Shown piece by piece: positions 14,596 through 23,144 of a DNA stretch of 64,000 nucleotides; positions within the stretch are counted from its first letter, which is position 1, and every line of letters starts with the position of its first letter. The stretch is taken from positions 23,813-87,812 of the forward strand of contig NZ_BPRC01000019.1 of NCBI RefSeq assembly GCF_022179725.1, in the 5' to 3' direction. Source of the stretch: Methylorubrum aminovorans. Its GTDB lineage: Bacteria; Pseudomonadota; Alphaproteobacteria; Rhizobiales; Beijerinckiaceae. Below the pieces are notes generated by a model that saw only the letters and a program-made list of their open reading frames with translations, did not search any database and was not told the DNA's origin. Made by a program: the position numbers and the translations under genes.

Positions 14596-15660
14596 GTGGC
14601 AGGGGACGAGGACAAGGAGAGCAAGACCGAAGCCGCCACCGAGCGGCGGGTCCGCGAAGCGATCGAGAAGGGCGACATCCCGTTCTCGCGCGAGGCGCCG
14701 GTTTTCGCCTCGACGCTGGGCCTACTGATCGCGCTCGCGCTATTCGCGCGGGGGCAGGCGGCGCAGCTCGCGGGCGACTTCGCGCCGATCCTCGACGATC
14801 CGCGCGGCTTCTCCCTGGAGACCGGGGGCGACGCGATGCTGCTCTTGAGCCGCGTGGCATTGGCGGCGGGCCGCTTCCTCCTGCCGATCCTGCTGATCCT
14901 GGCGGTGTGCAGCCTCGCGGCCTCGCTGCTGCAAAACCTGCCGCGCCTCGTCGTCGATCGGATCACGCCGAAATGGTCGCGGGTCTCGCCGATGGCGGGG
15001 TTCTCGCGGATCTTCGGAACTTCGGGTCAAGTCGAGTTCCTGAAATCCGTCGTTAAATTCCTTGCGGTCAGTGTCGTCGCCCTTCTGCTCCTTCGCTCGG
15101 AGCGGACAAGAGCCGTGAACGCCATGTTCGTCGATCCGAGCCAATTGCCCGAACTGATCCTGACGGTCTCGATCCGGCTCGTCTCGGCAGTGGCCATCGC
15201 CACCATCGTGATTGTGGCAGGCGACCTCGTCTGGGCCCGCCTGCGCTGGCAGCGCTCGCTCAGGATGTCGCGCCAGGACATCAAGGACGAGCACAAGCAG
15301 ACCGAGGGCGACCCTTCCGTCAAGGCGCGGCTGCGCTCGCTCGCACAGGACCGTGCCCGCAACCGGATGCTCGCCAACGTCGATCGTGCGACCGTGATCA
15401 TCGCCAACCCGACCCACTTCGCCGTGGCGCTGCGCTACGAGCCTTCCGAGAACCCGGCCCCCCTCGTCATCGCCAAGGGGCAGGATCTCATCGCCCTGCG
15501 GATCCGCGCGATCGCCGAGGAAAAAGGCATCGCCGTGATCGAGGACAAGCCTCTCGCAAGGTCGCTGTACGATGCTGTGCAGGTCGATCAGACGATTCCG
15601 GCAGAATTTTACCGCGCCGTGGCACAGATCCTTTTCTTCCTTTTCGCGAGAGCCCGATGA
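14596..15660 (+). CDS. flhB: FlhB, flagellar type III export gate and specificity switch
   Basis: Export-gate component that autocleaves to switch from rod/hook to filament substrates. The N-terminus has the family-typical KTEAATERRVREAIEKGDIP, followed by four membrane helices. The cleavage motif N271-P272-T273-H274 is intact (ANPTHFAVALRY) in the cytoplasmic domain. GTG start at 14596; length 354 is normal. Its stop overlaps the ATG of the next gene (ATGA at 15657), which implies translational coupling. Confidence 0.97.
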   Translation: MAGDEDKESKTEAATERRVREAIEKGDIPFSREAPVFASTLGLLIALALFARGQAAQLAGDFAPILDDPRGFSLETGGDAMLLLSRVALAAGRFLLPILLILAVCSLAASLLQNLPRLVVDRITPKWSRVSPMAGFSRIFGTSGQVEFLKSVVKFLAVSVVALLLLRSERTRAVNAMFVDPSQLPELILTVSIRLVSAVAIATIVIVAGDLVWARLRWQRSLRMSRQDIKDEHKQTEGDPSVKARLRSLAQDRARNRMLANVDRATVIIANPTHFAVALRYEPSENPAPLVIAKGQDLIALRIRAIAEEKGIAVIEDKPLARSLYDAVQVDQTIPAEFYRAVAQILFFLFARAR

Positions 15661-16103
15661 CCCCTCAGGTCCAACGTTTCGCGCCAGGGCCATCGGCCGT
15701 CCCGCACGCCTATGCGGCTGCCGAGCAGATCTTCGCCGAGGCACTGCGCGACTTCATCGGTGAGCTGTGCCTGCTCGACGGCGGCGTGCTCATCGGCTGG
15801 ATCCGCGGCGAGCGGCACGGCAACATCGCCGACATCGTCTCCTCTTCCGCCGAGCTGTTCTTCAAGGAATCGGTGCTGACCTACGCCGATGCCGCGGACG
15901 TGTGCCTCGATTGGGGCCGCTCGATGCAGGTGGTCCTCGATCTCGAATTCGCCGCCGAGCCGATGACCGTGTTCTTCAAGCTGGTTCTCGACGAGGTGTT
16001 CGCAGGCGTCGCGATCCAGCGCATCGTCGCCGAGGATACGGGAGCCTTGTCCCTCGAAGACTTCGCCCACGCGGTGAGACAAGCCCGGGTGGGACACGCC
16101 TGA
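15657..16103 (+). CDS. Uncharacterised protein coupled to flhB
   Basis: 148 residues with no recognised domain. It looks like a compact soluble alpha/beta protein: AYAAAEQIFAEALRDFIGEL, then GGVLIGWIRGERHGNIADIV, a Cys/Asp-containing helix (AADVCLDWGRSMQVVLDLEF) and a C-terminal helix. No signal peptide or membrane segment is seen. The 4-bp overlap with flhB and the position before ftcR suggest a motility role, perhaps a chaperone or export accessory, but this is context only. Confidence 0.75.
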   Translation: MTPQVQRFAPGPSAVPHAYAAAEQIFAEALRDFIGELCLLDGGVLIGWIRGERHGNIADIVSSSAELFFKESVLTYADAADVCLDWGRSMQVVLDLEFAAEPMTVFFKLVLDEVFAGVAIQRIVAEDTGALSLEDFAHAVRQARVGHA

Positions 16104-16203
16104 GGGCCGCGAATCGCGCGCTTCCCCGCGGCGGCCGAGCCGCCGACGAGACGTCCACGACGGGTCAGGACGGGCGCTCAGCAGACAACTCTTGTCCATG
16201 TAT

Positions 16204-16266
16204 GGAATTGTACATTCCGCCGGATTGACCCCCTCGCCCCCGCGCTACATGACAGTATCGGTACTG
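16204..16266. promoter_or_regulatory. Two palindromes upstream of ftcR
   Basis: The 275-bp region before ftcR contains two separate inverted repeats: GGAAT-TGTAC-ATTCC at 16204-16218 and CAGTA-TCGG-TACTG at 16253-16266. They are 34 bp apart and lie 113-175 bp before the ftcR ATG. They are candidate operator half-sites for ftcR control, possibly autoregulatory. Confidence 0.35.
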
Positions 16267-16378
16267 CGTCTCGAAGCCTCGCGGGGGACACGGCATGGCC
16301 TCCAAGAGGTGCCCAAAACCTGCCCAGATCGCAGAGCAAGGCCGGGACGATCCGGTGGGGTCAGGGGGATGGTCGGCG

Positions 16379-17080
16379 ATGTATTTTCTGGTCGATCCGC
16401 GCGACACCGTGAACGCGGGTTACAAGGCCAGCTTCGAGCGCGAGGGGGTCTCCTCTTTCGCGCTCATGCCCGAGGAGTTCCTGGGCTGGCTCCAGGCGGC
16501 CTCCCGCAGCGACCTCGAAGCGATCCAGGGCTTCCTTCTCGGTGATTTCGAGGAGCGGGCAAAATGCGCGAGCGTGATTCGCAAGCAGTCCCAAGCTCCG
16601 ATCATCGCACTGGCCGACTTGCGCTCCCTGGAGCAGACCGTCGAGCTCCTGGAAGCCGGCATCGACGACGTGCTGCCCAAGCCCGTCCATGTCCGCGAGA
16701 TCCTGGCCCGGTCGGAGGCGATCTGGCGCCGGGTCAACGGCGCCGTTGCGCAGGGCGATGCGGAGGGTGAGAGCGCGAGCGAGGCCAAGGTGTCCGACCG
16801 GCTCAAGGTCTTCCACGACGGGCGCGACCCCGAAATCGACGGCGTGCCGCTCTCCCTACCGCGGCGGGAGCGCCATATCCTGGAATACCTCGTGCGCAAC
16901 CGTGGGCGCCGGCTCACCAAAACCCAGGTCTTCAACGTGGTGTACGGCGTCTACAGCAACGGCGTCGAGGAGAGCGTGATCGAGGGCCATGTGAGCAAGC
17001 TGCGTAGGAAGCTCACCGAGCGGCTCGGCCGCGATCCGATCGAGGCCAAGCGCTACATGGGCTACACCTATATCGGCTGA
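16379..17080 (+). CDS. ftcR: FtcR-type flagellar transcriptional regulator (orphan OmpR family)
   Basis: Orphan response regulator related to Brucella FtcR and Sinorhizobium Rem, which activate flagellar genes. Residues 1-125 form a receiver-like domain (MYFLVDPRDTVNAGY; GIDDVLPKPVHVREILAR). The C-terminal winged helix is highly characteristic: LPRRERHILEYLVRNRGRRL, TKTQVFNVVYGVYSNGVEES, then HVSKLRRKL and the KRYMGYTYIG end. The receiver is atypical: D56 could be the phosphosite but the usual conserved Thr is replaced. No partner kinase is adjacent. ATG 16379 matches the family N-terminus; an upstream ATG at 16295 would add 28 unlikely residues. Confidence 0.93.
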   Translation: MYFLVDPRDTVNAGYKASFEREGVSSFALMPEEFLGWLQAASRSDLEAIQGFLLGDFEERAKCASVIRKQSQAPIIALADLRSLEQTVELLEAGIDDVLPKPVHVREILARSEAIWRRVNGAVAQGDAEGESASEAKVSDRLKVFHDGRDPEIDGVPLSLPRRERHILEYLVRNRGRRLTKTQVFNVVYGVYSNGVEESVIEGHVSKLRRKLTERLGRDPIEAKRYMGYTYIG

Positions 17081-17086
17081 GCTTGC

Positions 17087-17755
17087 CTACTGGCAGAATG
17101 CCTTGGCGCCCGGCGTCCAGTTGCCGAAGCCGGAGGCGACCATGTTGGTGATGACCCGGCAGACATAGGCCTTCTGCGCCGGGTTGTTGTTCGGCCCGGC
17201 ATGATAGCGGGCGACCGCCAGCGTCCAGCTTCCCTCACGCTCCTTCAGTTCCTTCAGGAAGCGCGTCGCGTACTCGACGTTCTGGGCGGGGTCGATCATC
17301 GCCTCCAGCGAGGCGAACTTCGCCCGATGATAGTGATGGTTGATCTGCATGCAGCCGAGATCGACCAGGCGCACGCCCTCCTGCTGCGCCTGGGTCAGGC
17401 GCTGCACCACGTCCGCCGCGGTGGCGCCGAAATACGCCTTGCCCCCGATGTTCATGGCGTAGGGTTGGAGCGAGCCGCGATTGCCGCTCTCCGTCAGCCC
17501 GACCGCGTACAGCATGCCGAGTGGAACGCCGTGTTTCGCGGCCGCCTGCGCCATCTGGCGTTCGCAGACACGGGAGGCGCCGGCCATCGGGGGACGTTTG
17601 GAGCGGCCCCTCGCGTCGCCGCTCATCGCGCCCGTCTGCGCGGAGGCGGCCTCCGCAGCGCCCTCGGCGGCGGTGGCATGCGCGGCCGCCGCATTCGGAC
17701 CGGCAGCGCTAGAGATACAGGCTGCCGTGATCGCGCCCGCGAGAATCCGTCTCAT
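17087..17755 (-). CDS. Exported lytic transglycosylase (SLT domain) of the flagellar cluster
   Basis: Peptidoglycan lytic transglycosylase, probably clearing the wall for rod assembly. Signal peptide MRRILAGAITAACISSAAGP, then an Ala-rich linker. The SLT domain starts near residue 70, with catalytic Glu E89 in VGLTESGNRGSLQPYAMN, and contains LVDLGCMQINHHYH and VARYHAGPN. 222 residues from ATG 17755, which lies 47 bp inside the end of fliK and is preceded by GAGGAG. The overlap couples it to motB-motC-fliK. It converges with ftcR. Confidence 0.88.
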   Translation of the reverse strand: MRRILAGAITAACISSAAGPNAAAAHATAAEGAAEAASAQTGAMSGDARGRSKRPPMAGASRVCERQMAQAAAKHGVPLGMLYAVGLTESGNRGSLQPYAMNIGGKAYFGATAADVVQRLTQAQQEGVRLVDLGCMQINHHYHRAKFASLEAMIDPAQNVEYATRFLKELKEREGSWTLAVARYHAGPNNNPAQKAYVCRVITNMVASGFGNWTPGAKAFCQ

Positions 17756-19556
17756 GGTTCTGCTCCTCGGTGGGCATGGCGGCCTCGTCCGCGCGCGGGG
17801 ACGGGCGCCGGCCCGATTGATCGGGCGTCGCCGCGCCCGGCTGTCTGTCAGGCTGCCCGCCCTGCGATCCGGCGAACGTGGCGAAGCCCTGGCCGCGCGA
17901 TCCGGATTCACCGGGCCCGGCGTCGCCTGCCTGGATCGTCACGGTATCGGCCTCGTAGCCGGCCTCCCGCAGCAGACCGGAGAGCAGGTCACCCTCCTTG
18001 CGCAGGCGCTCGGCGGTCTCCTCGCGGCTCGTGCGCAGGCTCATCTCCAGCCGCCCGTCCTGCAGGCGCATCCGCACCAGCACCGTGCCCAGATCGGCCG
18101 GATGGAGTTGGAGCGTCAGGATCTTCAGCGGACCGGTCTCGGTCGGGGCCGTCGACGGGCGGCTTTGGGCAGCGGAGGCCGCCGCGGGCAATTGGGCGGT
18201 GACCGCATCGACGATCTGGCGCAGCGGCGAGGCCGGCACCGGAGCCGGCGCGCCCGCTTGCAGGACCGGCTCGGCCGGCATCTCCGGATGCGGCGCCTCG
18301 ATCGAAGAAGCGCCACCCGCGGCGTCCGTGCCGGCCTCCGCCTCCGTCTTTGCGCGCGTCACCGACGCGGCGGCACGTTCCGCGGGCGTTTCAGGACGAG
18401 CGAGGCCGTCCGGCTGCTGCCGCACCGGCTCCGGATCGCGGTGGACTTGTAGCGTCGGATCGGCCTGGGCCACGGCGGCCGATTCGGGGAGGTCGCCACG
18501 GCTGAGGCCCTCGGCGGGCGCCGCCGACGCCGCGGCACCGGCTGGTTCTGGCCGGTCGCCGCGGGACACGGTGCGTCCGCGGCCCGCAGGGTTCCCGAGG
18601 GCATCGGGTGCGGCGGCGGGCGGACGCGCCGTGCCGGCGGATCGGTGCGCAGACGCCGCCGACACCGCAGCCGCGCCCGCGGCCCGGTCCTGGCCCCCAT
18701 CGAGTGACGTCGGCTGCTGTGTCGCTGCAGCGGCGGCCGTCGCCGGTACTTCGGGCGGTGCTGTGATGGCGGGCGCTGACCGCGTCGCGGCCGGGATGAC
18801 GGTCGAGGCGGACGGCTGCTCGACGGCCGCTTGCCTGGACGGTGCGGGGCTGCCCTGAGCAGGGACCGCGTCATCGCTTCCGGCGGCGAGATCATGGACA
18901 GCGCCGCGCGGCGCCGCGAGCGATGATCGATCCGGTCCGGCGACCGGCGGCGCGGACACCGTCGCCGCCGGGGCCGAAGCGATCGAAGGGGACGAAAGCC
19001 GGGGCGCGTCGTCCCGCACGATCGAGGGCGAAACGTCGGCGTCGACACCGCCGGTCTCCGGGAGGACCGGCGACGCGATGGTTCCGTTCGCAACCGGCCC
19101 GGACCCCGTGGCCGGCGCGACCAGACCGGGCCGAACGGGCGCGAAATGCGTCTCTAATCCGACCTGGGAGATCGACAGGGCCGGCGCCGTGGGGAGTGGG
19201 CTCGGCCCGGAGCCGGCCCGCGCCGCGGCACGCTGCACCATCACTTCAAGGCCGGCCTCCGGGTTGGCGGCCGGAACCGGCCCGGCGACGGGACCGGTGA
19301 GCGCCATCAAGGCTTGCAGGGCCGAACCGGGCGCGGTCGCAACGGGCGGGTCGGCGGGCAGCGCGGGCGGGCCGTCCGTCCGGTCCTCGGTGGCTTCCGC
19401 GGGAGCCTCTCCGGACGGCGCGGTCCCGCTCTCGAACGCCCCGAGCATCGCCTCGAAATCGGGGGTGCCGCCCGCGCGCGGATCCTCGCCCGTAGGCGCG
19501 CGGCCGGCCTCGGCCTTCGGCCGCATCGGGGAAAGGGTGTCGAGGGACCGCATCAC
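17709..19556 (-). CDS. fliK: FliK, flagellar hook-length control protein
   Basis: Secreted molecular ruler that sets hook length and triggers the FlhB switch. Residues 1-~480 are Ala/Pro/Ser/Thr-rich and disordered, as is typical. The conserved C-terminal Flg_hook domain (about 480-570) contains LKILTLQLHPADLGTVLVRM and the following RLEMSLRTSREETAERLRKE. At 615 residues it is on the long side. It follows motC in the rhizobial motB-motC-fliK order. Confidence 0.9.
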   Translation of the reverse strand: MMRSLDTLSPMRPKAEAGRAPTGEDPRAGGTPDFEAMLGAFESGTAPSGEAPAEATEDRTDGPPALPADPPVATAPGSALQALMALTGPVAGPVPAANPEAGLEVMVQRAAARAGSGPSPLPTAPALSISQVGLETHFAPVRPGLVAPATGSGPVANGTIASPVLPETGGVDADVSPSIVRDDAPRLSSPSIASAPAATVSAPPVAGPDRSSLAAPRGAVHDLAAGSDDAVPAQGSPAPSRQAAVEQPSASTVIPAATRSAPAITAPPEVPATAAAAATQQPTSLDGGQDRAAGAAAVSAASAHRSAGTARPPAAAPDALGNPAGRGRTVSRGDRPEPAGAAASAAPAEGLSRGDLPESAAVAQADPTLQVHRDPEPVRQQPDGLARPETPAERAAASVTRAKTEAEAGTDAAGGASSIEAPHPEMPAEPVLQAGAPAPVPASPLRQIVDAVTAQLPAAASAAQSRPSTAPTETGPLKILTLQLHPADLGTVLVRMRLQDGRLEMSLRTSREETAERLRKEGDLLSGLLREAGYEADTVTIQAGDAGPGESGSRGQGFATFAGSQGGQPDRQPGAATPDQSGRRPSPRADEAAMPTEEQNHETDSRGRDHGSLYL

Positions 19557-19592
19557 GGGTCGATCGTCCGGTGGTTGGAGGGCGGGAGGGTC

Positions 19593-20945
19593 TCAGGGCG
19601 TGCCGGTGGCACCGTCCATGGCGCGCTCGGCCCGGGCCAGGGCCTCCTGCGCCCGCAGGAGCGAGGCGGATTCGGGCATCGGCCGGCTCGCCGAAGGCGT
19701 CGGGGCCGGTGCGGCCTCGGCGGACGGGGCGGGCGTACGGATCTGCCGGGCGGCCGAGAGAGCGGAATCGAGCAGTTCGGCGTCGGAGGCCGCGAGATCG
19801 GCGCGATCGAGGCTGCGCAGGGCCTCGTAGCCCTCCTCGAAGCGCCCGTCCGCCACGATCAGCGCCGCGCCGCGGTAGAGCCGTGCCTGCGCCGCCGGCC
19901 GCGAATCCGGCGCGGCGAGACCCATCGCCCGCTCGGAGGCGAACAGGGCGGTCTCTCGGCGGCCCTGCTCCAGCCCAGCCCGCGCCACGAGCAGGTAGAG
20001 GTCGCGCCGGCTCTCCGGCTCGATCTCGTCGAGCATCCGCTCCAGGCTGGCGATGCGGGTGCGGTCGCTGTCGAAGTCGAGCCGGGTGAGCGCTCCGGCG
20101 AAGCGCTGGCGGAAGTTGCCGGCATAGACCGAGCGGCGGAACCGGCGCAGGTACTGGATCGCCAGCGCCTCGAAGCGCCGCGCATCGCCGCCCTGCGCGA
20201 CCACGAAGATCTGGCGGCGCAGGGCGCCCTCTTCCACCAGCGTGCCGGGGGCCAGCAGCCGCGCGAGGTCGAGAAGTTCGAGCGACTTGGCCGGCGCCTC
20301 ACGCACCATCAGCGCCGATTGCGTCAGCGCGAGCTGGCCCGCGAGGCCGGCCGGCATCGTGCGCGGATCGATGCCCGCGAGCTTGGCCCGCGCTTCCTTT
20401 TCCCGGCCTTCCAGATAGGCGAGCGCCCCGAGCGCCAGGGACTGCTCCGCCTCCGGCGCCTTGCCGGTTCTGAGCAGCGCCCGCAGGGCGGTCGGCCCGC
20501 CGCCCGCCAGCGCGAAGGTGACGGCCGCGCGCACGTTCTCCGCGTCCGTCCACGTCTCGGGATCGAGGGCGATCAGCCGCTGCTCGATATGGCCGAGGAG
20601 CTGGCGCTGGGCGAGATGCGCCTGGGTCGAGCCGCGGGCGATGCGGTCCTGCAGGAGTTGGAGCGTGCGCGTCAGCTCGACCGGCAGGCCGTGCGCCTTC
20701 ACCGAGAGCGGTTCGATCGGTTTCGCCGGGGCACCATGCCCGCCGTGATCGCCGGCGGCATGGTTTTCCGCCGGCGCGTGGCCGTCGCCGTGATCGGCGG
20801 CGTTGGCCGGGGCGATGGCGAGGCAGAGGATGAGTGCGGAAGCCGCGAGGACGCGGGGCCGGGGTGCCTTCTCCGGCCCCGCCGCAGGCGCGAGAAGGGC
20901 GGCGCGGCTGAACCGGGCCGGAGACTCCCAGGAAAACGAGATCAT
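19593..20945 (-). CDS. motC: MotC, periplasmic motility protein
   Basis: Periplasmic stator-associated protein known from Sinorhizobium, where it binds MotB and needs the MotE chaperone for stability. 450 residues. A hydrophobic export signal ends near residue 50 (VLAASALILCLAIAPANA). It is followed by a His-rich stretch and an all-helical repeat-rich body, then a Pro/Ala-rich C-terminus. Position between motB and fliK, with motE in the neighbouring operon, supports the call. The ATG overlaps the motB stop by 4 bp. Confidence 0.85.
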   Translation of the reverse strand: MISFSWESPARFSRAALLAPAAGPEKAPRPRVLAASALILCLAIAPANAADHGDGHAPAENHAAGDHGGHGAPAKPIEPLSVKAHGLPVELTRTLQLLQDRIARGSTQAHLAQRQLLGHIEQRLIALDPETWTDAENVRAAVTFALAGGGPTALRALLRTGKAPEAEQSLALGALAYLEGREKEARAKLAGIDPRTMPAGLAGQLALTQSALMVREAPAKSLELLDLARLLAPGTLVEEGALRRQIFVVAQGGDARRFEALAIQYLRRFRRSVYAGNFRQRFAGALTRLDFDSDRTRIASLERMLDEIEPESRRDLYLLVARAGLEQGRRETALFASERAMGLAAPDSRPAAQARLYRGAALIVADGRFEEGYEALRSLDRADLAASDAELLDSALSAARQIRTPAPSAEAAPAPTPSASRPMPESASLLRAQEALARAERAMDGATGTP

Positions 20946-22360
20946 TCCGGCAGGCCCCGCAGCAGGATCTCGATGCGGCGGTTCTCGGCGGCTTTGGAGT
21001 CGGCGGCGATGCGCGGCTGGCGGTCGGCATGGCCCTCGATGCGCTCGATGCGCGCCTCGTCGAGGCCGCCGCGCACGAGCATGTAGGAGGCCATCTGCGC
21101 CCGCGCCGAGGACAAGCGCCAGTTGTCGTAGGTCTCGGAGCGGAACGGGCGGCCGTCGGTATGGCCGCGCACGACGATGCGGCCGGGACGGCTGTTGAGG
21201 ATCTTGGCGATGCGCTCCAGCGCCTTGACCACCTTCGGCGTCGGCTCGGCCGAGCCGATCCCGAACATGCTGAAATTGATCTCGTCGGTGATGCTGATGA
21301 GCACGCCCTCGCCGGTGCGACGGACTTCCACATGCGGGGCGGGTGCGCTGTTGGGCAGAGACGGCACGGCCCGCGCGATCTCGGCCTTCAGAGCGGAGAG
21401 GGCGGCGGTCTCCGCCGCCTTCGCGGCCTGATCGGCGCCCGGCGGCGGCTCTTTTACAGCGGGGGCCTCGGCCTTGGCGACACGCTGCGGCTCTGGCTGG
21501 GTCGGCTTTGCGTCCGGCGCCTTGACCTCAGGCACCTTGGCCTCGGGCGCGGGCGCCTCCGGCCCTGCCTCCGCTGCAGGCTTGGCGGGCTCGATCGGTT
21601 TGGCGGCGTCCAGCGGCACCGGCTCGGCGGAGGCGAGCTTGACGCCGGCTTTCCGCATGGCCTCCTGCAAGCTCTGCCGGGCGATGTCCTTGGTGCTGTC
21701 CTTCGGCGGCTCCTTCGCCTTGACCGGCGCAAAGCTCTGCGCTCGCGCATCGAGGCGTGCCTCGACCGGCGCAGCGGCGGCAGAATCGAGGGCGCCGGGG
21801 TTGTCCGTGCGTTGGCGCGGCAGGTTTGCCACCTGCCAGTAGAGCGGGTCGAACGGGTCGCGTCCGGTCTCGCCGCCGGCCACGCCCGGCTGTCCGGCTT
21901 CGAGGGCCGAGGCATCCGCGCTCGCGGCTTCCGGCCCGGCGTCGGCCTCGCCGGCGAGCTTGGCGAGGACGGCGTAGGGGTCTTGGAACAGGGCGGATTC
22001 GCGGGCGCGGCTGCCCGGCGCACCGGCCGCGTCGCCCTTCCCCTCGACACCCTTCCCATCGGCGCTGCCCCCGTCGCCCTTGCCTTTGCCGGACGGGGCG
22101 GGATCGTTGGGAGCGTCCTGCGGGTCGTTCACGCCCTTGCGGTCGTGGGTGACCTCGGCGAGCTTCACCGGGTTGAAGTACTCGGCGATGGTCTGCTTCT
22201 GCTCTTTGCTGGTGGAGTTGATCAGCCACATCACCAGGAACAGCGCCATCATCGCCGTCATGAAGTCGGCGAGCGCGATCTTCCAGGCACCGCCGTGATG
22301 GCCTTCCTCGTGGTCGCCGTGGCGCTTGATGATGATGATTTCTTGGGCGTGCTCGGACAT
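20942..22360 (-). CDS. motB: MotB, flagellar stator protein
   Basis: Peptidoglycan-anchored stator subunit. The single N-terminal membrane helix WKIALADFMTAMMALFLVMW carries the proton-binding Asp at D32, the same number as in E. coli. The C-terminal OmpA-like domain (about 330-472) has INFSMFGIGSAEPTPK and VRGHTDGRPF. Between them is a linker of about 250 residues rich in Ala, Pro, Lys and Glu, which makes the protein 472 residues against ~300 in enterics. Similar long linkers occur in rhizobial MotB, which works with MotC. Confidence 0.95.
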   Translation of the reverse strand: MSEHAQEIIIIKRHGDHEEGHHGGAWKIALADFMTAMMALFLVMWLINSTSKEQKQTIAEYFNPVKLAEVTHDRKGVNDPQDAPNDPAPSGKGKGDGGSADGKGVEGKGDAAGAPGSRARESALFQDPYAVLAKLAGEADAGPEAASADASALEAGQPGVAGGETGRDPFDPLYWQVANLPRQRTDNPGALDSAAAAPVEARLDARAQSFAPVKAKEPPKDSTKDIARQSLQEAMRKAGVKLASAEPVPLDAAKPIEPAKPAAEAGPEAPAPEAKVPEVKAPDAKPTQPEPQRVAKAEAPAVKEPPPGADQAAKAAETAALSALKAEIARAVPSLPNSAPAPHVEVRRTGEGVLISITDEINFSMFGIGSAEPTPKVVKALERIAKILNSRPGRIVVRGHTDGRPFRSETYDNWRLSSARAQMASYMLVRGGLDEARIERIEGHADRQPRIAADSKAAENRRIEILLRGLPE

Positions 22361-22361
22361 C

Positions 22362-23144
22362 TCACGCCTCGGCGACGGCGGCAGCGATCAGGCGGCTCCA
22401 GGCCGCCAGTTCGGTCTCGATCACGGTCTCACCTGCGCTCACGCTCACCTCCGGCCCCGCATCCGCCTCGAAGGCGATGCCGGCGGCGTGGCTGCCAAGC
22501 CGTGCGGACAGAACCGCGATCAGGTCTTCGGGTCCGCGCACCCGCACGGCCGGCCGCTGCGGCTCGGCGAGGATGCGCCGGAGGGCGACTGCGAGTTCCT
22601 CGAGCGTCTGCCGTTGCAGGGCCTGACCCAGGACCGGCGCGATCAGCCGTGCAACGCGCTCCGACAGGGCCGCGTCGAGCGCCTGCATCGCCGTGGCGAA
22701 GGCGGCGGCCAGGGCCTCGCCCTGTGCCTCGCTCCAGTCGCGGCGGGCCTGCGCCAACCCTTCCTCGAACAAGGCCTGCTGCGCCGCGCGCTCGAGCGCG
22801 GCCTGGGCCGACGCCTGTTCCAGCGCCTCGGCGCGACCCTGCTCGCGTCCGCGCGCCTCGGCGCTCGCGATCAGCGCCTCGCGGTCCCCCACCGGTCGCG
22901 CCGCGGCGGCGGCGCGGGGCAGGATCGGTTCGATCTCGGGCTCAACGTCGGACCCGGTGACGGGCTCGACCTTGGAGACCGGCTCCGGCTTGGCCGGGGG
23001 CGGCGCGGCTGGCGCCGGGATCGGTTCCGGAGCGGGGGCGCGGAACCACAGGCCGGAAAAATCCGGCTCGTCGGCGGCCGTCGCGGGGGGCGGCGGGGGC
23101 GCGGAAAAATCCGGCAGGTAGCGTGCGATCACCGCGTCCATCAC
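22362..23144 (-). CDS. FliH-like flagellar assembly protein (unassigned)
   Basis: 260 residues between fliF and motB. The N-terminal third is Pro/Ala-rich; residues ~95-170 form a long charged helix (ALIASAEARGREQGRAEALE), and the C-terminal ~90 residues alternate strand and helix. This plan, extended helix plus globular end, and the fliF neighbourhood suggest a FliH-type negative regulator of the export ATPase. The sequence is too divergent to be sure, and the fliI gene itself is not in the window. Overlaps fliF by 4 bp. Confidence 0.6.
   Translation of the reverse strand: MMDAVIARYLPDFSAPPPPPATAADEPDFSGLWFRAPAPEPIPAPAAPPPAKPEPVSKVEPVTGSDVEPEIEPILPRAAAAARPVGDREALIASAEARGREQGRAEALEQASAQAALERAAQQALFEEGLAQARRDWSEAQGEALAAAFATAMQALDAALSERVARLIAPVLGQALQRQTLEELAVALRRILAEPQRPAVRVRGPEDLIAVLSARLGSHAAGIAFEADAGPEVSVSAGETVIETELAAWSRLIAAAVAEA

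Noticed and set aside
13353..14966. 537-codon antisense ORF over fliG
   Set aside because: Third-position GC bias creates long antisense frames; the composition is Arg/His/Asp-rich and matches no family, while fliG on the other strand is unmistakable.
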